From Acidobacteriota bacterium (lineage in GTDB: Bacteria; Acidobacteriota; Thermoanaerobaculia; Multivoradales; J023): a stretch of DNA of 64,000 bases. The stretch covers positions 97,155-161,154 of the forward strand of contig JAJCXR010000064.1 of NCBI GenBank assembly GCA_029263315.1, in the 5' to 3' direction. The notes below the pieces were generated by a model. The model did no database searches, was not told where the DNA came from, and worked only from the letters and a program-made list of their open reading frames with translations. This document shows, piece by piece, positions 44,849 to 53,474 of the stretch (position 1 is the stretch's first letter; every line of letters starts with the position of its first letter). The position numbers were made by a program, and so were the translations under genes.

Positions 44849-45892
44849 CTACTCGGGGGCGGTGGTATCGGCTGCCGGTTGGAAGGCCGGCAGACCGAGG
44901 GCTTCTCGCAACTTGCCCTCGAGCTCGTCCGCCAAGTCGGTATTCTCCCGCAGGAACCGCTTGGCATTCTCGCGTCCTTGTCCTAGACGGACTTCGCCGC
45001 AAGTGTACCAGGCACCGCTCTTGACGACGAGCTTGTGCTCGACTCCGAGGTCGATGAGCTCACCGCTGCGTGAGATCCCCTCGCTGTAGTCGATGTCGAA
45101 CTCGGCTTGGCGAAAGGGTGCCGCCGTTTTGTTCTTCACCACCTTGACCTTGGCGCGGCTGCCGACAACCCGATCCCCGTCCTTGAGCGAGGCGATACGG
45201 CGGATGTCGAGGCGCACCGAAGAATAGAATTTGAGGGCTCGTCCGCCGGTGGTGGTTTCAGGGTTACCGAACATGACCCCGATTTTTTCGCGAATCTGGT
45301 TGATGAATACCAAACAGGTTTTCGACTTGGCGACGATGGCGGTGAGCTTGCGCAACGCCTGGGACATCAAGCGGGCTTGCAAGCCGACGTGGGAATCTCC
45401 CATCTCGCCTTCGAGCTCGGCCCTTGGCACCAAAGCGGCCACGGAGTCGATCACCACCACGTCGATGGCGTTGGAGCGCACTAGGACTTCGGCGATTTCC
45501 AAGGCTTGCTCGCCGGAATCGGGCTGCGAAACCAGCAGGTTGTCGATGTCGACCCCGAGCTTCTGGGCGTACTCGGCATCGAGGGCATGCTCGGCGTCGA
45601 TGAAGGCTGCCGTGCCACCCTGGCGCTGGGCTTGACCCGCCACCGACAGGGCGAGGGTCGTTTTACCGGAGGACTCCGGGCCGTAGACCTCGACCACCCG
45701 GCCGCGGGGGAAGCCGCCAATGCCGATGGCGTCGTCCACCGCCAAGGAACCGGTGGGAATCGACGGAATCGGCACCACATCGTTTTCGCCGAGACGCATG
45801 ATGGCGCCCTTGCCGAATTGGCGTTCGATCTGCCCCAAGGCCCCTTCGATGGCCTTGCTTCGGTCTAGTGCTGCTTTTTGATTCTTTGCCAT
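44849..45892 (-). CDS. recA: Recombinase RecA
   Basis: Protein of 347 aa, normal length. Walker A GPESSGKTTL, Walker B VVVIDSVAAL, L2 GVMFGNPETTTGGRALKFY and the C-terminal acidic tail are all present. It forms the ATP-dependent strand-exchange filament and activates the SOS response. AGGAGCG lies eight bases before the ATG. No LexA-box pattern that I recognise is visible upstream. Confidence 0.98.
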   Translation of the reverse strand: MAKNQKAALDRSKAIEGALGQIERQFGKGAIMRLGENDVVPIPSIPTGSLAVDDAIGIGGFPRGRVVEVYGPESSGKTTLALSVAGQAQRQGGTAAFIDAEHALDAEYAQKLGVDIDNLLVSQPDSGEQALEIAEVLVRSNAIDVVVIDSVAALVPRAELEGEMGDSHVGLQARLMSQALRKLTAIVAKSKTCLVFINQIREKIGVMFGNPETTTGGRALKFYSSVRLDIRRIASLKDGDRVVGSRAKVKVVKNKTAAPFRQAEFDIDYSEGISRSGELIDLGVEHKLVVKSGAWYTCGEVRLGQGRENAKRFLRENTDLADELEGKLREALGLPAFQPAADTTAPE

Positions 45893-46172
45893 GGGTAAGT
45901 CGCTCCTAGCAACTGAGAAAAGTTGGTGTCATGCCAGGGTAGAGGAGCGTCTGCCGTGAGATGGCGGAAGACGCTATACTTCTGGCCTTGTGTGCTTTCG
46001 CTGATTCGATGTCACGGCTCTCGTACGCGGAGCCGTACCGAGGTGGCTCGGCTGAAGGGGGAAGGGAAGCCATCGTCTCGTTAGGCATGCTAGTGGATCG
46101 GCAAGAGGCAGTCAAGAGGCGTAAGTTGTTGTGAATCGACGGCGCGCATGGCGCCCGAGGGGGGAGAAGCAG
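45893..46172. promoter_or_regulatory. Divergent recA / glycosyltransferase intergenic region
   Basis: The gap contains a 7-base inverted repeat ACGGCTC/GAGCCGT (46014-46036) overlapping a second stem CCGAG/CTCGG, and a TATAGC (minus strand, about 45970) that could be a -10 for recA. GGGGGAGAAGCAG at the right end is the ribosome site of the GT2 gene. Confidence 0.35.
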
Positions 46173-46877
46173 GTGAACAAGTTGACGGTGGTCATTCCAG
46201 CCTACAATGAACGTCAGACGGTCCATGCGCTACTGCGCAGGGTCGCCGGTGCGCCGATTCCGGAGTCCTTGGAGCTTGACATGATCGTCGTCGACGATGG
46301 CTCCAGCGATGGCACTCGGGAGCATCTGCGCGAGCTCGAGATCGCCGCTGATCCACCCTTTCAGCTGATCGAGCATGAGGTCAACCAAGGCAAAGGCGCC
46401 GCCTTGAGAACCGGTTTCGCCGCCGCCACCGGTGACATCGTTCTAGTGCAAGATGCAGACTTGGAATACAACCCCAGGGACTATCCAGTGCTGCTGCAAC
46501 CGATTTTGGAAGATGAAGCCGATGTCGTCTATGGCTCGCGCTTTCTCGGGGGCCCCCATCGGGTGCTTTTCTTTTGGCACTACATGGGCAACCGTTTTCT
46601 CACCACGTTGTCCAATATGCTCACCGATCTCAACCTGTCGGACATGGAGACCTGCTACAAGGTATTTCGCCGTGAGGTGCTACAGGGCCTGAAGCTCTAC
46701 TCCAACCGTTTTGGCATCGAGCCGGAGATGACCGCCAAGGTGGCCAAGTCGAGGGCGCGGATCTATGAGGTGCCGATTTCCTACCACGGGCGCACCTACG
46801 CAGAGGGCAAGAAGATCGGCTGGAAAGATGGCGTGTCGGCGATCTGGGCCATCCTCCGTTATAATCTGCTGCCCTGA
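46173..46877 (+). CDS. Family 2 glycosyltransferase (polyprenyl-phosphate sugar transferase type)
   Basis: Protein of 234 aa, a GT-A fold: LTVVIPAYNERQTV, VDDGSSDGT, the metal-site DAD in VLVQDADLEY and the acceptor-region RFGIEPEMTAKVAK. There are no C-terminal spans. Closest in pattern to dolichol/undecaprenyl-phosphate mannosyl- or glucosyltransferases. GTG at 46173 is chosen because GGGGGAGAAG precedes it; an upstream GTG at 46131 lacks one. Confidence 0.87.
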   Translation: MNKLTVVIPAYNERQTVHALLRRVAGAPIPESLELDMIVVDDGSSDGTREHLRELEIAADPPFQLIEHEVNQGKGAALRTGFAAATGDIVLVQDADLEYNPRDYPVLLQPILEDEADVVYGSRFLGGPHRVLFFWHYMGNRFLTTLSNMLTDLNLSDMETCYKVFRREVLQGLKLYSNRFGIEPEMTAKVAKSRARIYEVPISYHGRTYAEGKKIGWKDGVSAIWAILRYNLLP

Positions 46878-46938
46878 TCCCAAAGAGCTCACGGTCGCCA
46901 AGAATTCGCAGTCTCGCCTTCGGCGAGTGCTGCGTGTT

Positions 46939-46990
46939 CGTCAGCAGTCGACCGTCAGCAGTTGACCGTCAGCAGTTGACCGTCAGCAAT
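46939..46990 (+). repeat. 14-bp tandem repeat (CGTCAGCAGTTGAC)
   Basis: Three full units (46939-46952, 46953-46966, 46967-46980) and a partial fourth lie between the GT2 gene and a lipoprotein gene. The unit ends TTGAC, so copies could also present -35-like boxes. Confidence 0.85.
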
Positions 46991-47034
46991 AGTCCATCCG
47001 GGTGCATCCCGGCTTCTTCGAGGAGAGCTTCACA

Positions 47035-47673
47035 GTGCCTATTCCCACCTCCAAAGTCTTGCCCGCCAAGGTCTTACTTGGCTCGATCATTCTCTTGGTC
47101 CTCGTCGGTTTGGTGGCCTGTACGCCATCGAGCCCTGAGGAGAGGGTAGCGGAGGCCCGCTCCAAATACCGGGTCACCCTCAATACGTTCTTCGCCCAGC
47201 AACCGGAAGTTGAAGAGATGACGGACGAAATGACCGGCGGGGCGATGGACGAGATGACGATGGACGAGATGGCGACGGACGTTGCGGCAAGCGCCTCCGC
47301 GGCTGCCGGGGATGAGGCCGCTGCCGCCGATGAAGCGGCGCCGATGGATGGTGAGGAGGGCATGGACGAGGAGCTCGATATGGGCCCCCAGCCGACCAAC
47401 ATGTTGTTTGATTTGGTGGTGCTCTTCGAGGGTACCGATCCCCTCGACGGGTTGACCTTGGACATCTCACAGGCGGACCCTTTCGAGGCAGAGAAAGCCA
47501 CTTTCCGTCACTACATCGACCTCGGTCCCATGGTCAAGAGCGAGACTCGCCAAGTAAGCTTCGAGCTCGAAATCATGGACTACGAGGAAGGTGACCTGTT
47601 CAGTGTCAACCTCAGGGAGTACGTGGCTCCAGAGGATCGTTCCGCCTATCGCGAGTTTGTCGAAGCCGAGTAG
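47035..47673 (+). CDS. Lipoprotein with acidic Met-rich low-complexity segment
   Basis: Protein of 212 aa with a lipoprotein signal (LLGSIILLVLVGLVAC, lipobox LVAC). An about 60-residue stretch rich in Met, Asp, Glu and Ala (DEMTMDEMATDV) leads to a beta-type C-terminal domain (MLFDLVVLFEG, TRQVSFELEIMD). GTG at 47035 follows GAGGAGAG by seven bases. Function unknown. Confidence 0.65.
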   Translation: MPIPTSKVLPAKVLLGSIILLVLVGLVACTPSSPEERVAEARSKYRVTLNTFFAQQPEVEEMTDEMTGGAMDEMTMDEMATDVAASASAAAGDEAAAADEAAPMDGEEGMDEELDMGPQPTNMLFDLVVLFEGTDPLDGLTLDISQADPFEAEKATFRHYIDLGPMVKSETRQVSFELEIMDYEEGDLFSVNLREYVAPEDRSAYREFVEAE

Positions 47674-47803
47674 CTCTCCGCAGAGGCGGAGCTCAGCCGC
47701 CAAGGAATGGAAGCACGGATCCCGCGCCGCCGGGTGTCTTCGGGGAGGTCGAGTCCCCGCGGCAGATAAACCTCTTTGGCGCGGCAGCCGTAGAAAAGGA
47801 ACA

Positions 47804-48778
47804 ATGTCGACGTTGATTGCATCCCCTACCTCCGAGTTGTCCCTGTCTACGGATCATCACACCTTGATCTCTCGTCTGGAGAGCGCCGTGGGACAGGTGG
47901 TCCGCGGTAAGCAGGAGGTCATCCGGCTGGCCGTGGTTTCGATGCTCGCCGGTGGCCATATCTTGATCGAAGACGTGCCCGGGGTTGGCAAAACGACCTT
48001 GGCCCAGAGCCTGGCCCGGGCTGTGGGTTTGGCCTTTCAACGGATCCAGTTCACCAGCGATCTGTTGCCTTCCGACATCATCGGTGTCTCGATCTTCAAC
48101 CAGAAGCAACAGGCCTTCGAGTTCATGCCCGGGCCGCTGTTCGCCAATGTCGTGTTGGCGGACGAGATCAACCGGGCAACGCCCAAGACGCAATCCGCCC
48201 TACTGGAAGCGATGAGCGAGCAGAAGGTTTCCGTCGAACGGAAACGCTACACCTTGCCGTCGCCGTTTTTGGTCCTGGCGACGCAGAACCCGCTCGAGTA
48301 TCAAGGCACTTTTCCCTTGCCGGAATCCCAGCTCGACCGCTTTTTGATGGCTCTCAATATGGGGTATCCACCCCGCCGGGAGGAGCGTGAGCTGTTGCTC
48401 TCCGGCGGAGTCGACGGGCTTTTGGAGAACATGGCTCCCGCCTTGGCCAGCGATGAGCTCTTGGCTTTGCAGGAACGGGTGAAGACGGTGCAGGTGGCCG
48501 AGAAGCTGGTGAATTACATGCTCGAGCTGGCGGACGCGACCCGTCGAGGGGACCAGTTCACCATGCCCATCTCGACCCGTGGAGTGCAAGCTTTGTACCG
48601 GGCCACCCAAGCCCTGGCATTGTGCGAAGGGCGCGAGTTTGCGGTCCCCGATGACATTCAACGGCTGGCGGTACCCGTACTGGGACACCGGATTCTCCTC
48701 AAGCGCGGCGGCGGCGGCATGGACGAGAGCCGCTCCGCCATTCGCCAACTGGTGGCCGCCACCGCGGTGCCTGTCTAG
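47804..48778 (+). CDS. MoxR-family AAA+ ATPase
   Basis: Protein of 324 aa: Walker A EDVPGVGKTTLAQ, Walker B VVLADEINRATPKTQ, sensor and arginine-finger segments in the usual spacing. MoxR proteins act as chaperones and are nearly always encoded with DUF58 and transglutaminase genes, as here. AAAGGA precedes the ATG at 47804; upstream frame is a shadow. Confidence 0.93.
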   Translation: MSTLIASPTSELSLSTDHHTLISRLESAVGQVVRGKQEVIRLAVVSMLAGGHILIEDVPGVGKTTLAQSLARAVGLAFQRIQFTSDLLPSDIIGVSIFNQKQQAFEFMPGPLFANVVLADEINRATPKTQSALLEAMSEQKVSVERKRYTLPSPFLVLATQNPLEYQGTFPLPESQLDRFLMALNMGYPPRREERELLLSGGVDGLLENMAPALASDELLALQERVKTVQVAEKLVNYMLELADATRRGDQFTMPISTRGVQALYRATQALALCEGREFAVPDDIQRLAVPVLGHRILLKRGGGGMDESRSAIRQLVAATAVPV

Positions 48779-48830
48779 CAGCCTGTGGTGATAACCGCCC
48801 TCAGCCGTCCTACGAAACGAGCCGACATCC

Positions 48831-49922
48831 ATGCTGAGCCGCCCCGCTTCCGATGGTTTGCGCATCAACAAGGTGGGGATCTGGTTTGCGATCTTCACCT
48901 TCATCGTCCTGTTGGCGGCGACCAATACCGGCAATAACGGTCTTTATTTGGTGCTGGCCTTGATGGGAGGCGCCTTGGTGGTCGGCCATCTCGCCGGTGC
49001 CCACAACGTCCGAGGTTTGGAAGTGGAGGTCGTTCCACAGCCGGAAATCTTCGCCAATCGCTTGGCGGTGGTGCAGCTCAAGCTGCGCAACCGGAGTCGT
49101 TGGTGGTCCCGTTGGTGGTTGCTGCTGCAGCTCAGCAGTGGTGACTTCGAAGCCGACGCGGGACGGGCGGCAGTGCAAGCCACCCCCAGCTGGACCCCCC
49201 TCTTGCCCGCCTTGGGAGTTGAGGAGAGGCAGTTGGAGATCCTGATGCGACGCCGGGGGCGGCTTCGGCTGCGCTCCGTGCGGGTCGCCAGCCTCTTCCC
49301 CTTCGGCCTGTTCAACAAGAGCGTGCGTTATGGGGCGGATCTCGAGTTTCTCGTCTTCCCGGAGGTTTTTGCCGCCACCGCCCGGCGATCGGCCCAGTCC
49401 GGCCGTTCGGGTGACGAAGCCAGCCGCAAAGTCGGTTGGGGCCATGATTTGCATGGCCTGAGACCCTACCGGGCCGGCGACGATCCACGGGGCATCCACT
49501 GGAAGCAAACCGCTCGCCTCGGTGATCTGATCCTCAAGGAACGGGAGAACGAAGAGAATCGTCGCCTGTCGATCATTTTCGACAACGGCGTGGGCACTCT
49601 GCGGACCCGTGGTCAGAAACGTCGTTTCGAGCGCCTGGTCAGTGAAGCGGCGACGGCGGCCCTCGACTATTTGGGGCAAGGATTCGAAGTCGCCTTGCTG
49701 ACCCGTCAGAGCCACCTACGTTTTGCCACCGGTGCTGCCCAGCGTCTGGCCATTCTCGAGACCTTGGCCTTAATCGAGCCGACGGAGAAGAGCGCTCGTC
49801 CTCTGGAAACGGGGCAGTCGTCGACGGCCGAGCTGCGGCTGACCATGGACGCGGCCTTGGCCGATGGGGCCCAGGTGGGTCGAGGCAAGTCAAGGGGCCG
49901 CCGTCGCGAGGTGGTGGCATGA
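48831..49922 (+). CDS. DUF58-domain protein
   Basis: Protein of 363 aa with two N-terminal spans (GIWFAIFTFIVLLAATN; LYLVLALMGGALVVGHL), a beta domain, then the DUF58 signature LRPYRAGDDPRGIHWKQTAR and a vWA-like fold. Partner of MoxR and the transglutaminase; probably couples a periplasmic or membrane process to the AAA+ motor. It overlaps the next gene by four bases. Confidence 0.88.
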   Translation: MLSRPASDGLRINKVGIWFAIFTFIVLLAATNTGNNGLYLVLALMGGALVVGHLAGAHNVRGLEVEVVPQPEIFANRLAVVQLKLRNRSRWWSRWWLLLQLSSGDFEADAGRAAVQATPSWTPLLPALGVEERQLEILMRRRGRLRLRSVRVASLFPFGLFNKSVRYGADLEFLVFPEVFAATARRSAQSGRSGDEASRKVGWGHDLHGLRPYRAGDDPRGIHWKQTARLGDLILKERENEENRRLSIIFDNGVGTLRTRGQKRRFERLVSEAATAALDYLGQGFEVALLTRQSHLRFATGAAQRLAILETLALIEPTEKSARPLETGQSSTAELRLTMDAALADGAQVGRGKSRGRRREVVA

Positions 49923-52099
49923 CCTTCGGACGCGACAAACGACTGCTCTTGGGTTGGTTGGCCCTGCTCGCCCCGATACCGCTGCCCTTCAACACGGTGC
50001 TCGAGTGGCCGGTGCTCTTTCTCTACACCTTGCTTGTCCTCTACTATCTGCAACGCTCGGAAGCGGAAGCCGTCAACTGGTTGCCCAATTGGGCCCTCAA
50101 TGTTCTCGGGGGGCTCTACCTGCCGCTCTTCCTGCTCGATATTCGCCTATCAGTGACCCGGGGTAGCCCGGTGAAGGCGCTGCTTCACTTGATCATGTTC
50201 TTGGTCATCGCGAAGCTGTACTCGATTCGCCGCGAGAAGGACAAATGGCACATCATGGTGGCGATTTTCTTCGTCTTTGTCGGCGCCATGGCCACCAGCT
50301 CCCACGTCACCATCAGCATTTATCTGTTGGCCTTCCTGGTGCTCAGCCTCTATGCCCTGGCGCGCTTGGCCCATTGGCATGTTCTGGCCAGCGTCGGCCA
50401 AAGCTCCGCCGAGGACGAGAAGACGCAACGCCGTGGAAAGTCCCTGCGCCGTCCCATGGCGCTCGTCACCCTGCTGATCATCGCCGTCAGTGTGCCCCTT
50501 TTCGCCACCATGCCACGGGTTCGGGAGCCGTTCATCCTCGGTCGCGGTGGAACCGGCATCGGTCGCACCACCGGCTTCAGTGATTCCGTCGACCTCGGGG
50601 TCACCTCGCGTATCCGCGGCAACCGCAATGTCGCCATGCGTTTGCAGTACTCCGAACCGGTCGCCGATGCGGGGAGCTTGCGGTTCAAGGGGGCCACCTT
50701 CGAGTACTACCGCAACCGTCGGTGGTTTCGGGAGCTCCGGCCAAGCCTCAATTTGCGGCGCCGTAGCGACGGGTTTCAGTACCTGCAGCGCCGGAGCCGC
50801 GAGACGCCGTCGGCCGGTGAGGTGAATTCCAGTCGCCGGGCGGAGATTTTCCTCGAGCCATTGGGCAACAACAGCCTGGTGGTGCCGGTGGAGACGAAGG
50901 CGGTCCGGCTGGACAACATGCCCCTCATGTCGGATCCCGGCGGAGCCCTGATGACCCAGGCATTTGGCCGTCGCGACACCCTACGCTTCGAGGTCGAGCT
51001 GCATCCCGAGCCGTTTCTCGCCGGGCGCTTGGATCCGGATGGACCCTTGAACGCCTTGCAGATCGGCGACGAGGTGACACCTGCCATCCGCGACTTGGCG
51101 GCTCAGCTGATGGGCGACGGCAGCGAGGAGCAGCAGCTCGATCGGCTGTTGCAAGCGCTGGTGCGGGACTACTCCTACAGCGACGACTTGAGCGGACGAG
51201 ACGGTCAGAATCCCCTGGAGGAATTCCTCTTCGTCTACAAGAGTGGCCACTGTGAATATTTTGCGTCGGCCATGGTCCTCATGTTGCGCTCCCAGGGGAT
51301 CCCGGCACGCTATGTCACCGGTTTCCTGGGAGCTGAGCTCAATCCGCTAGAAAGCTACTACATAGTGCGGCAACAGAATGCCCACGCTTGGGTAGAAGCC
51401 CACACCCCCAGCCGGGGTTGGCAGGTCTACGATCCGACGCCGCCGGAAGGGCGTCCGGCGATCAGCCAACAGGGTCTGGGTCTCTTCTTTCGTCAGTTGG
51501 CGGACTACATCATGTTTCGCTGGGATCGCTATGTGCTCACCTTCGGTGCTGAAGACCAAAAGAGCCTTTTCAATCGTTTGCGGGAGGCGCTGAGCGAGTG
51601 GTGGAGCCGATTCCAGGAGGACGACGAGGTTCTGGTTGTGCCACCGCAAGGCATTGCCCTGGACGAGTCCGCCAACGCCGAGGTCATGCCGCTGCCGGGG
51701 GAGGCTTGGAGCCCCAGGGTCTACCAAGGGGTCCTCTTCCTGCTGGCGGTGCTGGCCACCGGTGCCTGGATCTGGTGGCGCCAGCGACGGTCGTGGACGG
51801 CGTCCCGATCGTATCTCTGGCTGCGTCGGGCGTTGGCCAAGGTGACCGACGAAGCGGATGCGACGATCGCCCCCCTGCGGGTGCAAGAGTTGGCTTTGGC
51901 CCGTTATCCCGAGACCGATGACGAGATCAGGAGCCTCTTCCGGCTCTACCTGCGGGAGAGCTTTGCCGGACGCCCCCTCGACGCCGAGGAGCAGCGGCAA
52001 GTCTTGGCGCTGCAGCGTCGTATCGAAGGCGCTGAGCAGCAAGCCAGGAAGCGGGATCGTCGGGCAGTCTCGGCGACGGCAACACAAAACCCACTGTGA
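49919..52099 (+). CDS. TgpA-like membrane transglutaminase
   Basis: Protein of 726 aa. Five to six N-terminal spans, an extracytoplasmic beta region, then the transglutaminase core with Cys in KSGHCEYFASAMVLMLRS, His in NAHAWVEAH and Asp in WQVYDPTPPEGR. A further span (VLFLLAVLATGAWIWW) and a helical C-terminal domain of the DUF4129 type follow. Completes the MoxR-DUF58-TgpA module. Confidence 0.9.
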   Translation: MTFGRDKRLLLGWLALLAPIPLPFNTVLEWPVLFLYTLLVLYYLQRSEAEAVNWLPNWALNVLGGLYLPLFLLDIRLSVTRGSPVKALLHLIMFLVIAKLYSIRREKDKWHIMVAIFFVFVGAMATSSHVTISIYLLAFLVLSLYALARLAHWHVLASVGQSSAEDEKTQRRGKSLRRPMALVTLLIIAVSVPLFATMPRVREPFILGRGGTGIGRTTGFSDSVDLGVTSRIRGNRNVAMRLQYSEPVADAGSLRFKGATFEYYRNRRWFRELRPSLNLRRRSDGFQYLQRRSRETPSAGEVNSSRRAEIFLEPLGNNSLVVPVETKAVRLDNMPLMSDPGGALMTQAFGRRDTLRFEVELHPEPFLAGRLDPDGPLNALQIGDEVTPAIRDLAAQLMGDGSEEQQLDRLLQALVRDYSYSDDLSGRDGQNPLEEFLFVYKSGHCEYFASAMVLMLRSQGIPARYVTGFLGAELNPLESYYIVRQQNAHAWVEAHTPSRGWQVYDPTPPEGRPAISQQGLGLFFRQLADYIMFRWDRYVLTFGAEDQKSLFNRLREALSEWWSRFQEDDEVLVVPPQGIALDESANAEVMPLPGEAWSPRVYQGVLFLLAVLATGAWIWWRQRRSWTASRSYLWLRRALAKVTDEADATIAPLRVQELALARYPETDDEIRSLFRLYLRESFAGRPLDAEEQRQVLALQRRIEGAEQQARKRDRRAVSATATQNPL

Positions 52100-52158
52100 C
52101 CTTTTGCGACTCTCAGGGGTCACCGTCCGTCGACTGGGCAGAAACAAGGGAAAAGCAT

Positions 52159-53097
52159 ATGACTGAAACGGACTACACCTCCCTCTATGAAGAGCAGCAG
52201 AGCTTTCTCTGGGGTTATTGCTACCGCTTGACCGGTAGCGCTGCCGACGCCGAGGATGTGGTGCAGGAGACATTCATCCGTGCCCTGGAGCGTCCACCGT
52301 TGGATACTTCACGACCTTGGCGTCCTTGGTTGGTGAGGGTGGCCACCAATCTGGTGCGGGACGCCGCCCGCAAACGTCAACGTCAGGACTACAAAGGCCC
52401 TTGGTTGCCGTCGCCGGTGGTGACCGAGGACATCGCCGGCGCCGACCGCGGGGGCGATGTGGCCGGCCGCTACGAAATGCTGGAAAGCGTATCGATAGCT
52501 TTTCTCCTGGCCCTCGAAGCTCTCACCCCAAGCCAGCGGGCCGTCCTGTTGCTGCGTGACGTCTACGGCGACATGGCCCAGGAAACAGCCGACACCCTGG
52601 ATATGACCGTGGCCAACGTCAAGACGACGCTGCACCGGGCCCGCCAGGCTCTGGCCCAGTACGATACCGACCGACGCCTGCCCGATGGCGAACGGGTGCG
52701 GCGCACCCGAGATACTCTTGAGCAGCTCTTGGCAGCTTTAGCTAGCCGCGATGTGGCGCAGATCGAAGCCCTGTTGGCCGATCGGGTCACCTCCCTGGCC
52801 GATGGCGGAGGACTGTTCCACGCCGCCAAGGTTCCGGTTGTCGGACGGCAGAAAGTGGCGTTGCTCTTCAGCCGCATCGCCCCGGACAGCAGTGAGACCA
52901 TTGGCCTCGACATTTGCTCGCTCAATGGTCAACCGGCCTTGGTGATTGAGCGGCCTGAGGCGCCGGAAGGTTTTGCCGCCTTCTTCACCTTGGCCATCGA
53001 TATCGATGGCGCCGGCCAGATCACCAACACCTACACAACCCTGTCACCCGACAAGCTGACCGATGTCCAACGTTGGTCATCGCGACGGAGGAGCTGA
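52159..53097 (+). CDS. ECF sigma factor with SnoaL-like C-terminal domain (ECF41-type)
   Basis: Protein of 312 aa. Region 2 (YEEQQSFLWGYCYRLTGSAA, DVVQETFIRAL) and region 4 (LTPSQRAVLLLRDVYGDM, ANVKTTLHRARQAL) are followed by a SnoaL-like extension with DGGGLFHAAKVPVVGRQKVA. In ECF41 factors that extension regulates sigma activity instead of a separate anti-sigma. The usual neighbour, a carboxymuconolactone decarboxylase or oxidoreductase, is absent here. ATG at 52159 has AAGGGAAAA before it. Confidence 0.85.
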   Translation: MTETDYTSLYEEQQSFLWGYCYRLTGSAADAEDVVQETFIRALERPPLDTSRPWRPWLVRVATNLVRDAARKRQRQDYKGPWLPSPVVTEDIAGADRGGDVAGRYEMLESVSIAFLLALEALTPSQRAVLLLRDVYGDMAQETADTLDMTVANVKTTLHRARQALAQYDTDRRLPDGERVRRTRDTLEQLLAALASRDVAQIEALLADRVTSLADGGGLFHAAKVPVVGRQKVALLFSRIAPDSSETIGLDICSLNGQPALVIERPEAPEGFAAFFTLAIDIDGAGQITNTYTTLSPDKLTDVQRWSSRRRS

Positions 53098-53474
53098 GAC
53101 CGCGGCCGGGTTGTATCGCTGCCGAGCATCGGCCGAATTGAACTGTGGTGTCCCGGCGAGGGACGTGCCCTGTTTCACGGCGCCGGAAATGGCGAAGGTC
53201 ATTGATTCACTAGGCTCTAATGATTCACGTGAAACGTTTCACGGCATTCTCGTGGCTCGTGAAACATTCTTCGATTCCGTGAAACGTGTCGGATCGTGAT
53301 CTTTCTGAGCAGAGAAAAAAGGGAAACGGGGCGATATCTAGAGGTCGGCTGACTATCGTACCCAAGATGTAGGCCCTGAGGGGCCGCTGAGTAGGACGCA
53401 GGCATGTCTGCCTGCGGGGCGTGTCAGGTACACGTGACCGATACCGTTCCTAGTCCAAGCTTTTTTGAATCCCG
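53098..53474. promoter_or_regulatory. Gene-free stretch with a cluster of parS-like half-sites
   Basis: TGATTCACGTGAAACG at 53221-53236 matches 14 of 16 bases of the ParB-binding consensus parS (TGTTTCACGTGAAACA). It overlaps a perfect 16-base palindrome CGTGAAACGTTTCACG (53228-53243). Further CGTGAAAC half-sites lie at 53258 and 53278, and GTTTCACG at 53172. The first three starts are spaced 30 and 20 bases, so all face one side of the helix. No gene or hairpin terminator is seen in the 377 bases. Confidence 0.5.

Noticed and set aside
45893..46172. SOS (LexA) box upstream of recA
   Set aside because: No palindrome matching known LexA operators of proteobacterial or Gram-positive type was seen; only unrelated inverted repeats.
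46967..47034. CRISPR-like array at the 14-bp repeats
   Set aside because: Units are directly adjacent with no spacers and far too short.
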